From contig JALLLS010000079.1 in NCBI GenBank assembly GCA_025094145.1, positions 62,001 to 126,000 on the forward strand: a DNA stretch of 64,000 nt, written 5' to 3'. This document shows, piece after piece, positions 44,415 through 57,256 of the stretch (position 1 is its first letter; each line of letters opens with the position of its first letter). Position numbers and translations under genes: made by a program. Under the pieces are notes generated by a model that saw only the letters and a program-made list of their open reading frames with translations, was not told the DNA's origin and did no database searches. This DNA comes from Spinellus fusiger (taxonomy: Eukaryota > Mucoromycota > Mucoromycetes > Mucorales > Phycomycetaceae).

Positions 44415-46370
44415 TCATAATTTATTCTTACCACGCATGGGCCATGAGGTAGGCATCATGAATGCAAACACAGCAAATACAGTCCATATCAAACTGATGC
44501 ATGTAACAGGCAAAGACCAAGTGCCAAGGGAAAATCGACCCTTGATAGGTCTAGGTGCTATTAATCGACAGGCAAACACAATGGCTAACATGGCATAAGA
44601 GATGGAGTAAGACACCCGATGATAATAGAATAGAGCAGACATACCATAGGCCAGATGAATTGTAATGGTCGTTGCACTGATGATGGTTTCAAATAGGTTT
44701 TCGGAAAGAGGGAAGGGTAACACGACAATGCTAGCCAATATGACTGTACACAGGATAGCATTGGATGGTAGTTTTTGGTAATCTAAAGCACATAGATAGC
44801 TGCTCATAGGGATGGCTCCATCACGAGCCAAGGCGTAGATTTGACGAGAGGCCACAGTGATGGTAGTGGCCCCTGTACAGAACTGACACACAACGATGAG
44901 TAGTAGAAACCCGAGAGTACCCCAGAATCCAACAGCATCCTAAGCCCTCCATGTCAGTGCCTATTATTAAAAGACGATTGAACCTACCCATAGAAGTTGG
45001 GCTACTGGCATATCAAACGATGAATGGAGGATGGTATTGATGTCTTGGATAGAGAATAGAAGAACAATAAGGAAAATAAGGCCTACAAACCATGACACAG
45101 CAATTGACATGGTCATGGCACTGTATTTAGTTTAGTATTGCTTGCTCAATACTATTCTACTACTCACAGAGGAGAGGCAATATCGGCATCAACTGTCTCT
45201 TCATTTACACAAGCTGCACTATCACATCCTTTATAAATACATGACATTTTGTTATTTACAGATCATACAAGATGGCATCTTACCAAAGAGCGAGTAAGCA
45301 GCACCAATCATGGCCAGAAGAAACACATAGGCTGGATGATCAAACCCGGTTTCATTTTCATAATGAGTAAATACCCAAGTAGCTGATTGATGAGGGGCCC
45401 AAACAGATAGCATCACCACAATAACAAAAAGACCAGCGCATGACCAAAAGACATTCAACTTATTCATAAAGGTTAATGCATTCATGCCACGCGAGTTGAT
45501 AAATCCTTGGACAATGGTAACCGACAGTGTAATCATCATGAGTGCATATTTGTCAAGGACTCTATCCCAGAGTATTCTTAGGATTGTACCAATGGACAGT
45601 GCTATTCTACCATGTTACTCCCTGCTGCTTCTTTGTTGACATGTGCCTATTTAGAACTACTTGCCTACAGTCACATTGGTAGCACTAATGGAGATAACAT
45701 TTGCCATGGCATAGATCCATCCAACAGTGAAGGCTCTACAAAGATCAATACACTAGGAAATCCTCCACCGTACTTACAATACAGGTGCATATTGCTTTCC
45801 ACGAGGATGTGCGTGTAGTAGCTCATAGGTCCAATAGTAGAGACCACCACTGAGAGGATAAAATGAACATATTTCAGAGAGCGAGAAGGCAACACAGAGC
45901 ATGAAGCCAGCCACTATGTTCCAGCTCAATAGCATGGTAACGGGTCCACCTCTTTGTAATACTTATATATTTATATAAATATATAAATATAAGGATGGGT
46001 TGATTTAATCCTAGCCAGCTCATTTTTGTTTTCTTACCAGTTTGAAAAGTAGCAGAAGAGTTGGAGAGAATGCCAATGTTGGTAAAGGCAAGTCCTGACA
46101 TAGACAGTCGTTAGTGTATTGAATACAATAATTGAGTCTATTTTTGTTACCAAATGTTGCAAAAGAAGACAGTCTACGCTGCAATTCCTAAGGTCTTTGT
46201 TACGACAACTGATGATGAGTTTTATTTACTTGTTTATATCCTAATTGAGCAACATGTTGTTCTCTGGCTAGTCTCTTTGGAGGAATGGAAAGACTGCCGT
46301 AGCAGCCTGGTGGATTATTTGTGTTGGTTGTATCTTTCTGTTTGTTAGACCATTCGATTGACTGATTCAT
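44415..46370 (-). CDS. amino-acid / GABA-choline type permease (APC superfamily)
   Basis: Nine exons (46370-46230, 46178-46151, 46094-46038, 45949-45778, 45735-45665, 45601-45284, 45228-45168, 45120-44988, 44939-44415) give 501 residues. The start of the transport domain shows LGYKQRRLSSFATFGLAFTNIGIL, then the APC signature GGPVTMLLSWNIVAGFMLCVAFSLSEICS and GGLYYWTYEL. Later come ASPLAMTMSIAVSWFVGL, FCTGATTITVASRQIYALARDGAIP and six further hydrophobic helices. This is the fungal family with Uga4/Hnm1 members that import GABA, choline or polyamines; the substrate cannot be told. One intron (45664-45602) uses a GC donor. The stop follows MRGKNKL, but a further helix (SSVGLLIVVGSTVAFWLG) and GRYHYTGPR continue in another frame to about 44270, suggesting a frameshift that removes the last helix. 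Confidence 0.85.
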
Positions 46371-48687
46371 TACAGATCTAACAAGCTCCAATAGACAGAA
46401 GAAAGGGCTATCTCTAGTCAGTATTGGAAAAAGAGAGAGAGAGAGCGCAAATCTCGGACTGTATATTTCTTCAAAAAATATACATTTTATATCCCTCTTT
46501 TATCGAATATCATAGGAGTTTCAAGGCCATCTAACTGATTGGCTTTTTCTACTGCATAGATTTTCCTTTTTCCATTCTTGAGAAAGCTAAAGACACAACA
46601 AAAAAGGGAGTGACTGTGAAGTGGCCCTCTTTTGACGTCTTGTGCTCTAACGACTACTTTTTTAAAGTTTCTATTTATCTTTCATAAGCTACAGTCATGC
46701 AGCACAAGTGTACCCAGTAAAAATCTTCTTGAGATCCATCTCACTGGAGTTGGAGTTTGATTCTCCATGAAATTCCACTGGTATAACTGAAAAGTGCATT
46801 TACTAATAGAATAGAATAATAATAATAAAAAAGGCTCTTTTGTGTGTGTGTTTTTTTACTTTTTTTTTTTACTTTTTTACTTTTTTACTTTTTTACTTTT
46901 TTCTACTTTCTTTTGTTGGTGACTCTTGTGTTTGTTGAATAGAAAATCAGTTTCCACCAACACCCTAGCACAACATGGATGGCCCTTTTGTATAAATATA
47001 CCAGAAACATTGCTTGTGCTTATGTATTGCCTGGTTACTCACTGTATCTTCAAGAACACAGAGCACAGTAGATACAATAGATACAATAGCTACAATAGCT
47101 ACAATAGCTACAATAGCTACATGTCTTTACCAGACTGAACATTTCCTGTTACTGTCTCTCTGTTAAAGAAAATCCACCTCATAAGAATCCTTGGTGTGAT
47201 AATGCCAAGTCAATATTCAGTACTCTATGTTTCATGTTTATATTTACTCTTTGAAAATACTATTTTGTATGTCCAGTCTATCACCTTACCACTATTTTTA
47301 TTTTAAAAAAGCACTTTTTTAAATGACATGTATGTAATATCCCTTTATTTATTTTTATATTTGTCTATTTCTCACCGCAGTATAATTTTAGTCATTCGTT
47401 TTTATTTTTATTTATACTTGTATATTCGTATAAAGGTTCACCAGTATTAACTTCTTGGCTCCGTACTTGATGAACAAAATCCCTAACAAACAACCACAGC
47501 TTCCGTCTCTATTCTTATATACAAATACAAACCTCGCTATGTTTCTATTGTATATGCTCTTCAATATGTCTTTGGGGAGGGCTATAGTTGGAACAAAGAG
47601 AGTAATACAATAGTCAAATGGATAGAAAAGACAGTCTACTGAGAAATTTACTTTTTATAGGAGGTGTCTGAGCATTCTCACTAAATTCCGTTTATTTCCT
47701 ATCGCTTATTTGCACTGCCTATCTCTAGTGAAACATGAATGAATTATTATTACTATTAATAATAGTAATAATAGTTAACACTGCTACTCTTGAATTCAGT
47801 CAACCATGAAGAATGAGTGATAAATTGCCTACTCAATTAAAAACAGACTGTAGAAAGTAACCAACACATGAAATTACACTCATCTATCCACTCCAAATGT
47901 CTTTTTATTATTATTATGTCTGTGCTGGTCTGATAACCATGGCCATGAACGGTCAGCTATTTTTTTTTTCATTGTGAGATACGCTAGAATTGGCTTGTGC
48001 AAGCATTCAAGGCCCACACTCTCTTGTATCTGTTCTGTAATCTACACTCGAACGTATACCTTTCTTTTCCCCCCAAGGTAGGACTGACCAAGCTAGCTGA
48101 CACTATTCTATTCCTTATCCGCAGCCATGTTAATTCTTTAATTTTGACTGGACACTTTAACACATGTAGACCATTCTCATGCACTTGGAGATATGTTCTA
48201 CTCGAGTATGATCCATTTACAGATGCCTTTTGATTCACTGACCATACCAGTTTCACTTTTATAAAGTAGATCCTTAGGATAGTTGGTCTAGAGTACTCTT
48301 CTCTCATAACATTAACATTAACATTCATATTGGAAAAAAAATTAAAAAAAAAAAAGTTAAACCATGGCTTGTTCTACAGTAAATAATATGTTCATTCATA
48401 AAGATATGTAATTCTTGTTACTTTGTTTATATACAAAACAATACACATAAGGTGCATTTTAAAATCGCTGATCTTTTTTTTCTTTTTTTTTTCTTTCTTT
48501 TAGTTTTCTACTGCATTTTCTGTGGTGTCCAATTTCCCTCATAAGAATAGAGCAATGAATAAGAAATGGTCAAATCCTAATCCTATGTATTGCTCACACA
48601 ATAAAGAACGCGACAGAATGACACATGAATAGTAAAGATGAGATACAGAGAAAAGAGTCGAGTTGTATAACCCAACCGTTATATTTA
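46371..48687. other. spacer with homopolymer and microsatellite tracts
   Basis: This 2.3 kb lies between the permease 5' end and the MBOAT 3' end. Notable tracts are repeated ACTTTTTT units (about 46856-46905) and a TACAATAGC repeat (about 47060-47120). A minus-strand frame at 47984-48328 (114 codons) has no recognisable motif. No gene is supported. Confidence 0.45.
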
Positions 48688-50270
48688 TTATTTTATTTTG
48701 TGGTACTTTTTGGAAGATTTAGGGAAAAGGGCATTTGCGCCAAGAATCAGTATCATGGCAAAATGACCAATAAAATAGACACTCTTATAGGCTTCCCAGG
48801 CCTTACTGAGATTCAACAAATCAAATCCAATGACAGAGTAGTATACAATACTGGTAGTTGTGATCCATGCTAAAACCTTCCAGGCTGCATGAATAATTTC
48901 GTTGCGGCTTGAGTAAGGCTTTACAAGTGGCAGTAGACGAGCTCTCAATACTGACTCGGATAGAACACTTAGATACTCCATGGCAAAAGTAATAAAGTAA
49001 TTAAGATGGAAGCCGTGCCAGATAGCAAGGAATGCAAGAGTAATGAATTGGGAGGCATTCTTATTGCCAAGGAATCTCATGCGTTTGAAGACATAGTACT
49101 TGGACCACAGATTGGTGTTGATATTGAAGGAGCTGATAATATGGTCGATACTGGTGACTCTCTCATATACAGAAGGTGCTGCATTGGCCAGACCATCAAA
49201 ACGGTAGAATCCTTCTTTGTCCATGCCATTGTATGAAATACCAAAAGAAGCGGTGGCACCTTTTATAGATAGATATAAATATTATTCGTTTAAGAAGACC
49301 AAAGTGAAAAAGAATACAATAATAAGAGTCAGCTCAACAATTGGGATGAGTTGAATCCCAGATGAGATGTTTTCTTACCTTCAGTTAATATCCAAACACC
49401 AATGTACTTGTTCAATGCAAATTTACCGGCCATCCACATAAAGAACACTCTTTTATAAAAGGGTAGGTTTGCGTTGTATTCTGATAAAATCTTGGAGGTA
49501 GTGTAATAGGATCCTATGAACTGTTGGGCCCCGAGATAAACAATGGCCAACCCCACACAATGAATAATATGCAGCTTTTGTGCCTTTTGGATTTCCTCCC
49601 AATGCTGGATAGATGCCCCTCCATAGGGTGCTTTGAGCCACCGTTGATAGAGAGAAAAAGAGAACTGAGGCCCAACCAAGAAAGCTGAAGGAAAGAGAGA
49701 AAAGGCGAGTACTTTGGTAAATTCAGGGAGTTCCTCCAGGGAAGTATCAGTAAAGGAGAGAGGAAGTGGATTGCCAGTGACTATAGCAGCTTCTCCTGAA
49801 CTCTTTTTGATCTCTGCTCCGTCTTGAAAGTCAAAACTAAAGCCCATAAGACGTAGACACAGAATACATTGTGTCATGGTCCAAGAAATGTCGTATTCGT
49901 CTGTTTTTGTAAAGAGGTACCCCAGCAACAAATAGGCAGAGTTGAATATCCACACGCCTATTGTTGCTAGACGACGGTTTTGTAGATGATCCCCTACGTA
50001 GCATAAGGCATAGGAGACAGCTGTAGTAACAAGAGTGTGGTATATATTTGTTCCGTTGTAATAAAAGGCCAAAGCAAGACCAGCCACAAGAACAAATCTA
50101 TTTCTATCCTCTACTGTGGATGTATTGGCCTTGCTATTGAGAAGTGGTCGGACATACAAGTGGTTATAGACAGACCCAACTGGATAAGCAAGGATTAACG
50201 TTGTCAGCAATCTAACTGATGGCTCTGGTACTTTTGTAGCCCATGATAGAGCCACAGTAATTGGATTCAT
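48688..50270 (-). CDS. MBOAT lysophospholipid acyltransferase (LPCAT3/Ale1 type)
   Basis: Two exons, 50270-49379 and 49259-48688, encode 487 residues with many hydrophobic helices. MBOAT landmarks are MGFSFDFQDG (about 140-150), the segment NTNLWSKYYVFKRMRFLGNK with the conserved Asn (about N347), and the catalytic His in FLAIWHGFHLNYF (about H379). The C-terminus ends KSSKKYHKIK, a lysine-rich tail resembling an ER-retrieval KKxx-like signal. These enzymes re-acylate lysophospholipids in the ER (Lands cycle). Ale1 and LPCAT3/MBOAT5 are the closest types by motif; acyl and head-group preference cannot be read. Its short 3' neighbour is 2 kb away. Confidence 0.9.
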
Positions 50271-51740
50271 GCCAGAGAAGAAATGCTTTGAAAGAAGAAA
50301 GATTGGTAGAGTATGTTTATTTGTTTTTTAATTGTTTTTATTCTTTTACGTAATGGTGTTCTCAGCCAGCGTGATGATTGGATAGATCCGTGTCTCCGTT
50401 GTTGAACTCAGTCACTTTTTCCCCCAATCCATCTGAACACTGTTGGACCTCGTCGTTTGGATATGCAGTAAATAACCCAAAGGAAGCAGTAACAATAGGT
50501 CTTGAAATGGAAATGAGGAAACAATAACAGAATACACTATAATACGCCACAATGTTACATAACATAAAGGTAAATAAAAGGCAACACATGTGTCTATCAA
50601 CAATTCATAGGTGCCTCAACAGATGATACTCGTAGAATGAACAGATAATGTCTAGTCATGTAGAATTTTGAATTGACATGCTTGATAGATGAAGTAGTAA
50701 AACCTTCTATTTGATTAACATTATAGAAAATTACGAGTATAAATGTAGGAGAAGGCATAAACCCCTCTTTTCTGTAAGGAAGCTTATTATACAGTGTATT
50801 GTGTGTATTCGAGGGATTCTATCCGAGTTGTGGGAAAAGTAAAACAATTAGTAGTATTTTAATTTAAGCTAATCTTTTTATGTTATTTTGTGGATTCATT
50901 TTTAAATACATAATAAAAAAATAATACCAGTAGCTATTCTCAACTATACACCAGAAAAGAGTGTAATATAAAAGGAGACTGACTTTTTCTAATTCTTATC
51001 AAAGTGATAAGCTTTAGCATTGATGAAATACCAAGGAGAATATAGAGGCAACTGTAATAAATGAATAAATAAATAGATAAGTAAATAGATAAATAAGAAA
51101 CAAACACCAATATTGTCCACCTTAATACATTTGAGACCGATTTTACTTATAGTACATTTTAGTACAAGTGTGCTAATTATTGTTCCAATAGTACTTAACT
51201 TGGCGTGTGTCTTATTATGAATTATTTTTATGTTTTATGTGCATGTTGCATGTTTTTTCTGTTCACAGGTTGTTGAAATGAAACACATTTTCTTAGAAAG
51301 ATAGAAGTGTTGGTTAATCATCTTATCAGTTGTATCTCTTTTTTAATCTATGAGAGTACTCTTTCTTTTAATAAAAAAAATACTGTTTACTATTATATAA
51401 TGTTTATTCACTATTGATCCTTATACTATGCAGATTAGTTTTGAAGGCTTCTATATTGTCTATGAACTATAGTTGGTATATGTCTCTTCAGTCAATAAGT
51501 GTATAATAAAGAAATATCTATTTACAAGTCGACTACATCTCATATTCATACAGAAGTTAGTTTATAACTATTTATTTTGTGACGTTTACTCTGATCCAGA
51601 CAATATATAAACTATTATTGAATTATATGACTAACTCATCACTTGTCACTTGTCACTTATAATTTATCATTATAAATATATGAGTAATATGAGTAATAAA
51701 TGTATGGTTATCATTTTGATACAAAATAACTCAAATGATG
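50271..51740. other. MBOAT upstream region and AT-rich spacer
   Basis: A minus-strand frame ending at 50362 (SRPIVTASFGLFTAYPNDEVQQ...) begins after an AAG-type acceptor, could be an isolated exon, and has no recognised relative. The remainder is AT-rich with AAATAAATAGAT repeats (about 51060-51095). Nothing else is supported. Confidence 0.4.
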
Positions 51741-51742
51741 TA

Positions 51743-52597
51743 CAGTCCCATGTAATAAATGACTAGACAAAAGATAAACTTTTATTTTTTATTCTTCAAA
51801 AATAAAATAGAGGTCTTTTTCTTTTCTTTTATAACTTATTCAAAAAATGACTTTAGTCAATGAAAATCAGCCAACTCTTAGACAAGAACATAAAGATAGT
51901 CCTATCAAAAGAAGAGAGCATGCTATGTTTATTAGAGGTCAAATCATAGGACAATGGAAAAGACATGTTACTTATCAAGAGATTTCTGACGATCTTGACA
52001 TCCCAAAGAGCACAGTGGGCAGGATCGTTCTATTGTATAAAAACAAAGGCATAACTCGGCCACAAAATGCATACAGGAAGACCTGAAAATGTTTCATCTA
52101 CTTCAAAACTGGCTATTGTTTTTTTCTATTCACAGAAACCCTATGCAAACAATCGCATATCATTTGAAAAATATGAATGATGCAGGCGTGGATATTTGCC
52201 GTAGCACATTTTTAAAATACATGAATGAGCTCGAGTTTTCTTCATGTTCACCATCAAGAAAACCTTGCATGACATATATTCACAAGCATAACCAATACAA
52301 AACAGCTTGAATGATATTTGCATAGTGAATGGGAGAAGATCCCAAATGAATTTCTGGGAAATTTAGTGGATAGTATGCCAAGGAGGTGCTCTGCTGTGAT
52401 GAAGAATAAAGGCTTTTCTACAAAGCAATGAACAATATATTTATAATAAAAATGTAGACAATCATCTAAAGAACAACCATTCCAAATCTTGTGCTATTCC
52501 ATAAACCTTTTATTATGAACATCTTAGACTGATAGATATGCCTTTAATTTTCAAAAAAAAATTGATTTTTTGTTTAGTCACTTATTACTTGGGACTG
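51743..52597 (+). mobile_element. Tc1-like transposon, internally deleted
   Basis: The terminal inverted repeats are about 28 bp (left CAGTCCCATGTAATAAATGA, right CAGTCCCAAGTAATAAGTGA on the other strand) and TA flanks both sides (51741-51742, 52598-52599). The element is 855 bp. It encloses a broken transposase whose catalytic core has been removed. By size and structure it is a non-autonomous derivative of a typical 1.5-1.8 kb element. Confidence 0.92.
51847..52431 (+). pseudogene. Tc1/mariner transposase remnant
   Basis: The first frame (51847-52086) holds the DNA-binding helix-turn-helix GQIIGQWKRHVTYQEISDDL and IPKSTVGRIVLLYKNKG. After a frame change come RNPMQTIAYHLKNMNDAGVDI, STFLKYMNELEF and SRKPCMTYIHKHNQYKTA, the second HTH and linker of Tc1 transposases. 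The frame then jumps directly to WEKIPNEFLGNLVDSMPRRC and KGFSTKQ (stop near 52431), the usual C-terminus. The DDE/D catalytic core is missing, together with several frame breaks. Confidence 0.88.
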
Positions 52598-52599
52598 TA

Positions 52600-53190
52600 C
52601 ATGAGTAAATTGAGTCTACTAAACACCCCATCTCAAATACAACTATTAAACATTAGCCATCAGTGTATTTGCCTATCACTATTCTTATTAAAAGAAAAGA
52701 TAGAAACCATAGGTTGTATTTGGGTTATCAATTATACAAAGTAGAGCATTTGAGTAATACATTCAATACACTAGTGCATAGGGGAGAGAAGGAGTTCAGT
52801 ACATATATTTGTTTTTATTTTCTATAAGTAGCAACAACATGAGACTCTATTGTGACCTGCAGTAGATTAAAGGGCTATTCCTTATTATTTATGATACGTC
52901 AAGTGTGTTATTTTTTTAATGAGTTTCATAAATGTGAATGTAAGAATGTATCTTTTTCTTTTCTTTCACTGTCTTGTATTTTCTATTTTAAGAACTGTAC
53001 GAATTATTATATAAACAAAAGTAAGATCCTGTCATAGATCTTATCATTTATTTGGCTTTCTCCCAATGTGTTATGTGTTATGTGTTATCTATAGAAGGAC
53101 AGAGCTAATACTACAGGGCTTGTATACCTGTAGAAAGTAACCCTATTTATTTATTTCACTGGGTAATTCCTATTCTCCTTTTCAAACTAA
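52600..53190. other. spacer
   Basis: AT-rich sequence between the Tc1 element and the MGMT stop codon. A short repeat GTTATGTGTTATGTGTTAT lies near 53070-53090. No gene is seen. Confidence 0.45.
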
Positions 53191-53926
53191 CTATTTATTC
53201 TCACTGCTTTTTATCCCACACACAGGTTTGAATATCTCCCTTTTCCCATCACTGTTGGTTACCAATCGCCCCAAGGTATCAAAGACACACCCCTCCTTGG
53301 CTAGTTTTGCTTTCTTATTGGCTACTTTGACAGAATCACCCCATTGACCAGAGAATCCGCCCAATGTTAAATCACTTGCAATGACACGGTGACAAGGAAT
53401 AGGAAGAGGATCAAATGGATTGTTTCTAAGTGCATTGCCAACTGCTCGTGGATGGGACTTGAGGGCATCACTGATTGCCTTATAGGTTGTGACTTGGCCT
53501 TTGGGAACCTATACCCCCACCCCCACACAAGAAGGCAGAGTAGGTACTTGTCTTATAGTTTTAACCTCACTATTCTTTACCTGAGCTACCAAATCATAAA
53601 CAGAATAATGAAAGGCAGTAATAATACGATGCTTAGTAGGATGTTTGAAAGTTGTTCTTTCTTTTTTTGTAGCTGGGAAAAAACGAGTAGCTTTTTTAAA
53701 AATAAATAAATAAATAAATGTAAATGTATAAATGTAAATGTATAAATGTATAAATGTAAAAGTCAATAGCAGTACAAAGAAACAATTTACTTTCAATGTC
53801 GCTATCATCAGCAAGAGAAGTCCAAGCAGTCTTCTTTTGGGATGCCTTGGCTGCTTTCTCTTTATCCAGACGTTTGGCCTCTTCTTTTTCTGGGACTTCT
53901 TTTAATCGAGAGCGCAGAGAAGGCAT
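53191..53926 (-). CDS. MGT1: O6-alkylguanine-DNA alkyltransferase (MGMT/Ogt)
   Basis: Three exons (53926-53791, 53690-53581, 53508-53191) give 187 residues. The N-terminal 45 residues are charged and not conserved. The domain starts at RTTFKHPTKHRIITAFHYSVYDLV, then QVPKGQVTTYKAISDALKSHPRAVGNALRNNP, and the active-site PIPCHRVI (the Cys accepts the alkyl group), followed by LGGFSGQWGDSVKVANKKAKLAKEG. Suicide transfer of methyl groups from O6-methylguanine is the family reaction. It is a one-domain form with the C-terminal HTH part and only a minimal N-terminal domain, closer to Atl/short fungal forms in length but with the catalytic Cys retained. Confidence 0.92.
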
Positions 53927-54482
53927 AGGAAAGATGGCAGAAATAATACTAGAGAAGAAAGAGAAGCTGTGAATTGCTGTGAATAGGATACAACATCGCA
54001 GGTTGAACTTTCAGAAGAATAAGACTGGTACAGAGACACTACTTAATAACCACCACCCAATGGTAGATGCTGAGTCATCCGAGACTAGCCAATGATCAGA
54101 CACAAGGTATCCGAGATGATAGTGCTTCTTGTTCTCTTATTTCATACTTTGTCTCTGGCTCATGCAGGTGTCTATGTAGGTGTCTATAGGCTACTATTCA
54201 TAGGCTACAATCCATAAAATACTCTTCAGATGGTGATGTGTCTCTTAAGCAATGACACCCACAGCTCATGGAATGGTGTAGGGACTGAATATTACTCTCT
54301 AGAAAATCATGTTCCAGGCGCAGACTTTATCCTGTTTTTATTAGTCTATGCTTTATGTCCCTATGTTTCTATTACTATGTCTCTAGTTTTAGTCTGTGAG
54401 TACATTTCTTCATTAAGGGTGTACTGGGGTACTATCCACTGAAGCTATTCATTCTACTGCTTGCTTATCATTGCCTTAATAG

Positions 54483-55601
54483 AAAGTTCACTGAAGAACC
54501 TACACACTCTCCAAAACCCACTCTCTTTATTGCTGCCAATCTATACAATAACGAAGAAATACTGGATCACTGGACAGATCAAGTGAGCCAATTAATAGCA
54601 TGGGTTGGAGCCTCTAAAGTCTATGTTTCGATCTATGAAAATGGTAGTCCCCGTCTCTTTACACTCAACTAACAAACACTTCACACAGGAAGTACGGACC
54701 GAACAAAAGAAATGCTCGGATTATATGACCAATACCTCAATGAAAGCAACATCCCACATCGAATTATTATGGATATTACCAAGAAAGATGAGACCTATCG
54801 TCGAGTCCCTATGCTCGCTAAACTCCGCAACCATGCTTTGGAGCCTCTGCTGGAACAACATCCCCCACCAGAGAAGATCCTCTTTCTCAATGATATTTTC
54901 TTTTATGCTTCCAAGGCTATCCAACTGATCAATACAAAAGAAGGAGACTATGATGCTGTGTGTGGAATGGACTTTTTTGGTGAATTCTATGATACATTTG
55001 CAACACGAGAAGCAGACGAAAGATGGGTTGGATCTGGCAAATACCCTTATTTTGCACTTGAAGAGAGTAGACGTCTTTTGTACAAGGAAGAACCGATTCC
55101 TGTCTACAGTTGCTGGAATGGCATCATTGCACTCAATGCTGAGCCCTTTTTGGAGGTAGTAACAGTGCAAATGTGAAGTGCGTTACTAGACTACTAAATG
55201 AATATGTTCAATAGCAACGTATTGAGTTTAGAGCTATCATTCCTGATGAGTATGAGCCAGTAACAGAAGCCTCTGAATGCTGTCTAATTCATACTGATCT
55301 GCGCTCCCTTGGCTATAAACGTATTTACATTAACCCCACAGTTAAAGTAAGCAAAAAGACATGATGAACAAAGAGACAAAAGGTAGTAGACTAAAAGTCA
55401 TGTATATAGGTATCGTATGACAGATTCCACTATTGGTACTCTAACTATCTTCTCCCTGTCCTCAATGTTTATTACAGATTATTTAACACACCCAACAACA
55501 CAAAGTCAGTTACTGGAATGCAAAAATGGAATGCAACAGTAACAGAAGCCTATCTATCAGGAGTAAACAAAACAGACTATGCTTGCTTATGGCCAGCATA
55601 A
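54483..55601 (+). CDS. CAP59/CMT1-type alpha-1,3-mannosyltransferase family protein
   Basis: Supported exons are 54483-54643, 54689-55155, 55215-55346 and 55410-55601, ending at a stop. Motifs are KPTLFIAANLYNNEEILDHW, SIYENGSTDRTKEML, RRVPMLAKLRNHALEPLLEQ, ILFLNDIFFYASKAIQLI, YDAVCGMDFF, PVYSCWNGIIALNAEPFL and SECCLIHTDLR. These define the fungal CAP59_mtransfer family named for Cryptococcus Cmt1/Cap59, which build capsule or cell-surface mannans in the Golgi. The 5' end is uncertain. A frame ending with a GTGAGT donor at 54395 encodes a basic stretch and a hydrophobic helix (a type II anchor) and joins in phase, but it lacks a clear Met. An alternative signal-like first exon starts at 54116 but is out of phase. 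Confidence 0.85.
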
Positions 55602-56146
55602 AAGCATTGATAGTAGTGGTATTTGTAGTAGAGATCCACCTAAAGAGCACCTATTTATCATTGAAAAGAAAATATCTTTATTAATGCCTACACTATATAT
55701 TTTAATCCATTCTCACTTCTCTATTGCTTTAATAAATCAAACACATACTCGTTTACCATACAATATATGGATATAAAGGCTTCATTGAATTGATCCTTAA
55801 AATACACTACATTGACAGCATGGGACTGTAGGATGAGTATAGAGACATAAGAGAATAATAAAACAATATTAATACCATCAACTTGTGAATAAATGATTAA
55901 GCTTGGAGTATGAAAAACACCAATAGTGCTATTGGAGTGAACAGAAAGTATCGATGGTTGTAATCCATCTATGGTATATACTTTCTTTTTTTTATTCGAT
56001 CAAAAGAACATTTCTTTATCTGTTTATAATATAGGGTTTATTGACATGGTAAATGAAACTGAGTATATTAAAGGCTACATTTTGACAAAGCAGTATCCTC
56101 AGTGTCCCTGTATGAACTCTATAGATATGGATATAGAGAATCAACA

Positions 56147-56184
<38 letters not shown>

Positions 56185-57256
56185 AAGAACATAAAAATGA
56201 GTCATTGATTGATAGAGGAATGAACCAATAGGATCATAAAATATGTATCCTTTGATACTAAAGAGATGGAACTACAAGGGAGGCTATTTTCAAGCCATTC
56301 ATATTCAATATCAAAGTGACAGAGGTGTAGATGAGTCATAATAAATCCTAAATCAATCTCGACCCATCCTAATCTATTCCATTCTCCATAATAGATATAG
56401 AACTGTAGATCTTCATGAATGAAAAACAATGCTGTCATTCATAGAAGCTTCTTAATAAAGTGGGAATGAACAGATAACTCATTGCATTCACAAGACGCAT
56501 TATAGAGGAGTTAATAACAAAACAACAGCTGAGTAGCCTTCCCGTCTGTTTTGGAATGGTAGAAGGACATACAATCCTAGATCAGTTGTAAAGACGCGTT
56601 TTTTCTTCTTCCATTTTTCTGGTTTTCAGATGATGATGATAATTTAGTAAAGATCGATAAAGGAGACAAAAAGGAAATAGAATAGAACAAACGGATAGCA
56701 AGAGATCATTATTATGTTCTAAAAGACAACAAATCACAATGGCTACGGTTGTAAATCCAACACTAAATCCATGGCGCCATAAGAGAAGTAACTTGACATG
56801 GGATGTTCATTTCTTCATTATATACTGTGTAAAGAAGTCCTTGAGCTCAATGATTCAACTCAAGCAAAGCACAATCACCACGAATGGCACCATCTTTTCA
56901 TGATGGTACGATTCTATCACTTTACTCTTTGAAATGTAATAATAAAAATAAAAGGATAGAGATCCAACGTGGCAAATAGAATTTCATTAGTACATCTTTG
57001 ATGTCACCTTTCTTCATTCTTTGCTAAGCCTGTCTTTGAATGTTCCAATGTAGACTAGATTGAACTGCATGGTATTGTTCAAAATAGAATGGCAAAATGG
57101 AATCATTTCAAGTAGAGAGAGGAGAAGGAATACTATAGGCATACAAACCAACTGTCTATGAAATCAATAAAGAAGAAAACATATAAAAGGGCATTCAGAT
57201 TTGCTTTCTTTTTTTTCATTATCAAACAGTTTAATTAACACTACTACTACTTCAAA
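55602..57256. other. spacer with CA/GA microsatellite and CsbD upstream region
   Basis: A (CA)n(GA)n tract lies at about 56143-56185. A 56-codon frame beginning ATGGCTACGG at 56739 has no recognisable motif and no transcription evidence. TATATAAAAGG at about 57179-57189 is a good TATA box, about 70 bp upstream of the CsbD-like start. No other gene is seen. Confidence 0.5.
57179..57189 (+). promoter_or_regulatory. TATA box of the CsbD-like gene
   Basis: TATAAAAGG lies about 70 bp before the ATG at 57257, with a T-rich initiator-like stretch (about 57210-57220) in between. Confidence 0.6.

Noticed and set aside
47984..48328. 114-codon minus-strand frame and an overlapping plus frame
   Set aside because: No recognisable domain, no start context or splice structure, AT-rich spacer; probably chance.
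50362..50603. Minus-strand frame upstream of the MBOAT gene (SRPIVTASFGLFTAYPN...)
   Set aside because: Only one exon-like piece; no upstream Met exon or family match found.
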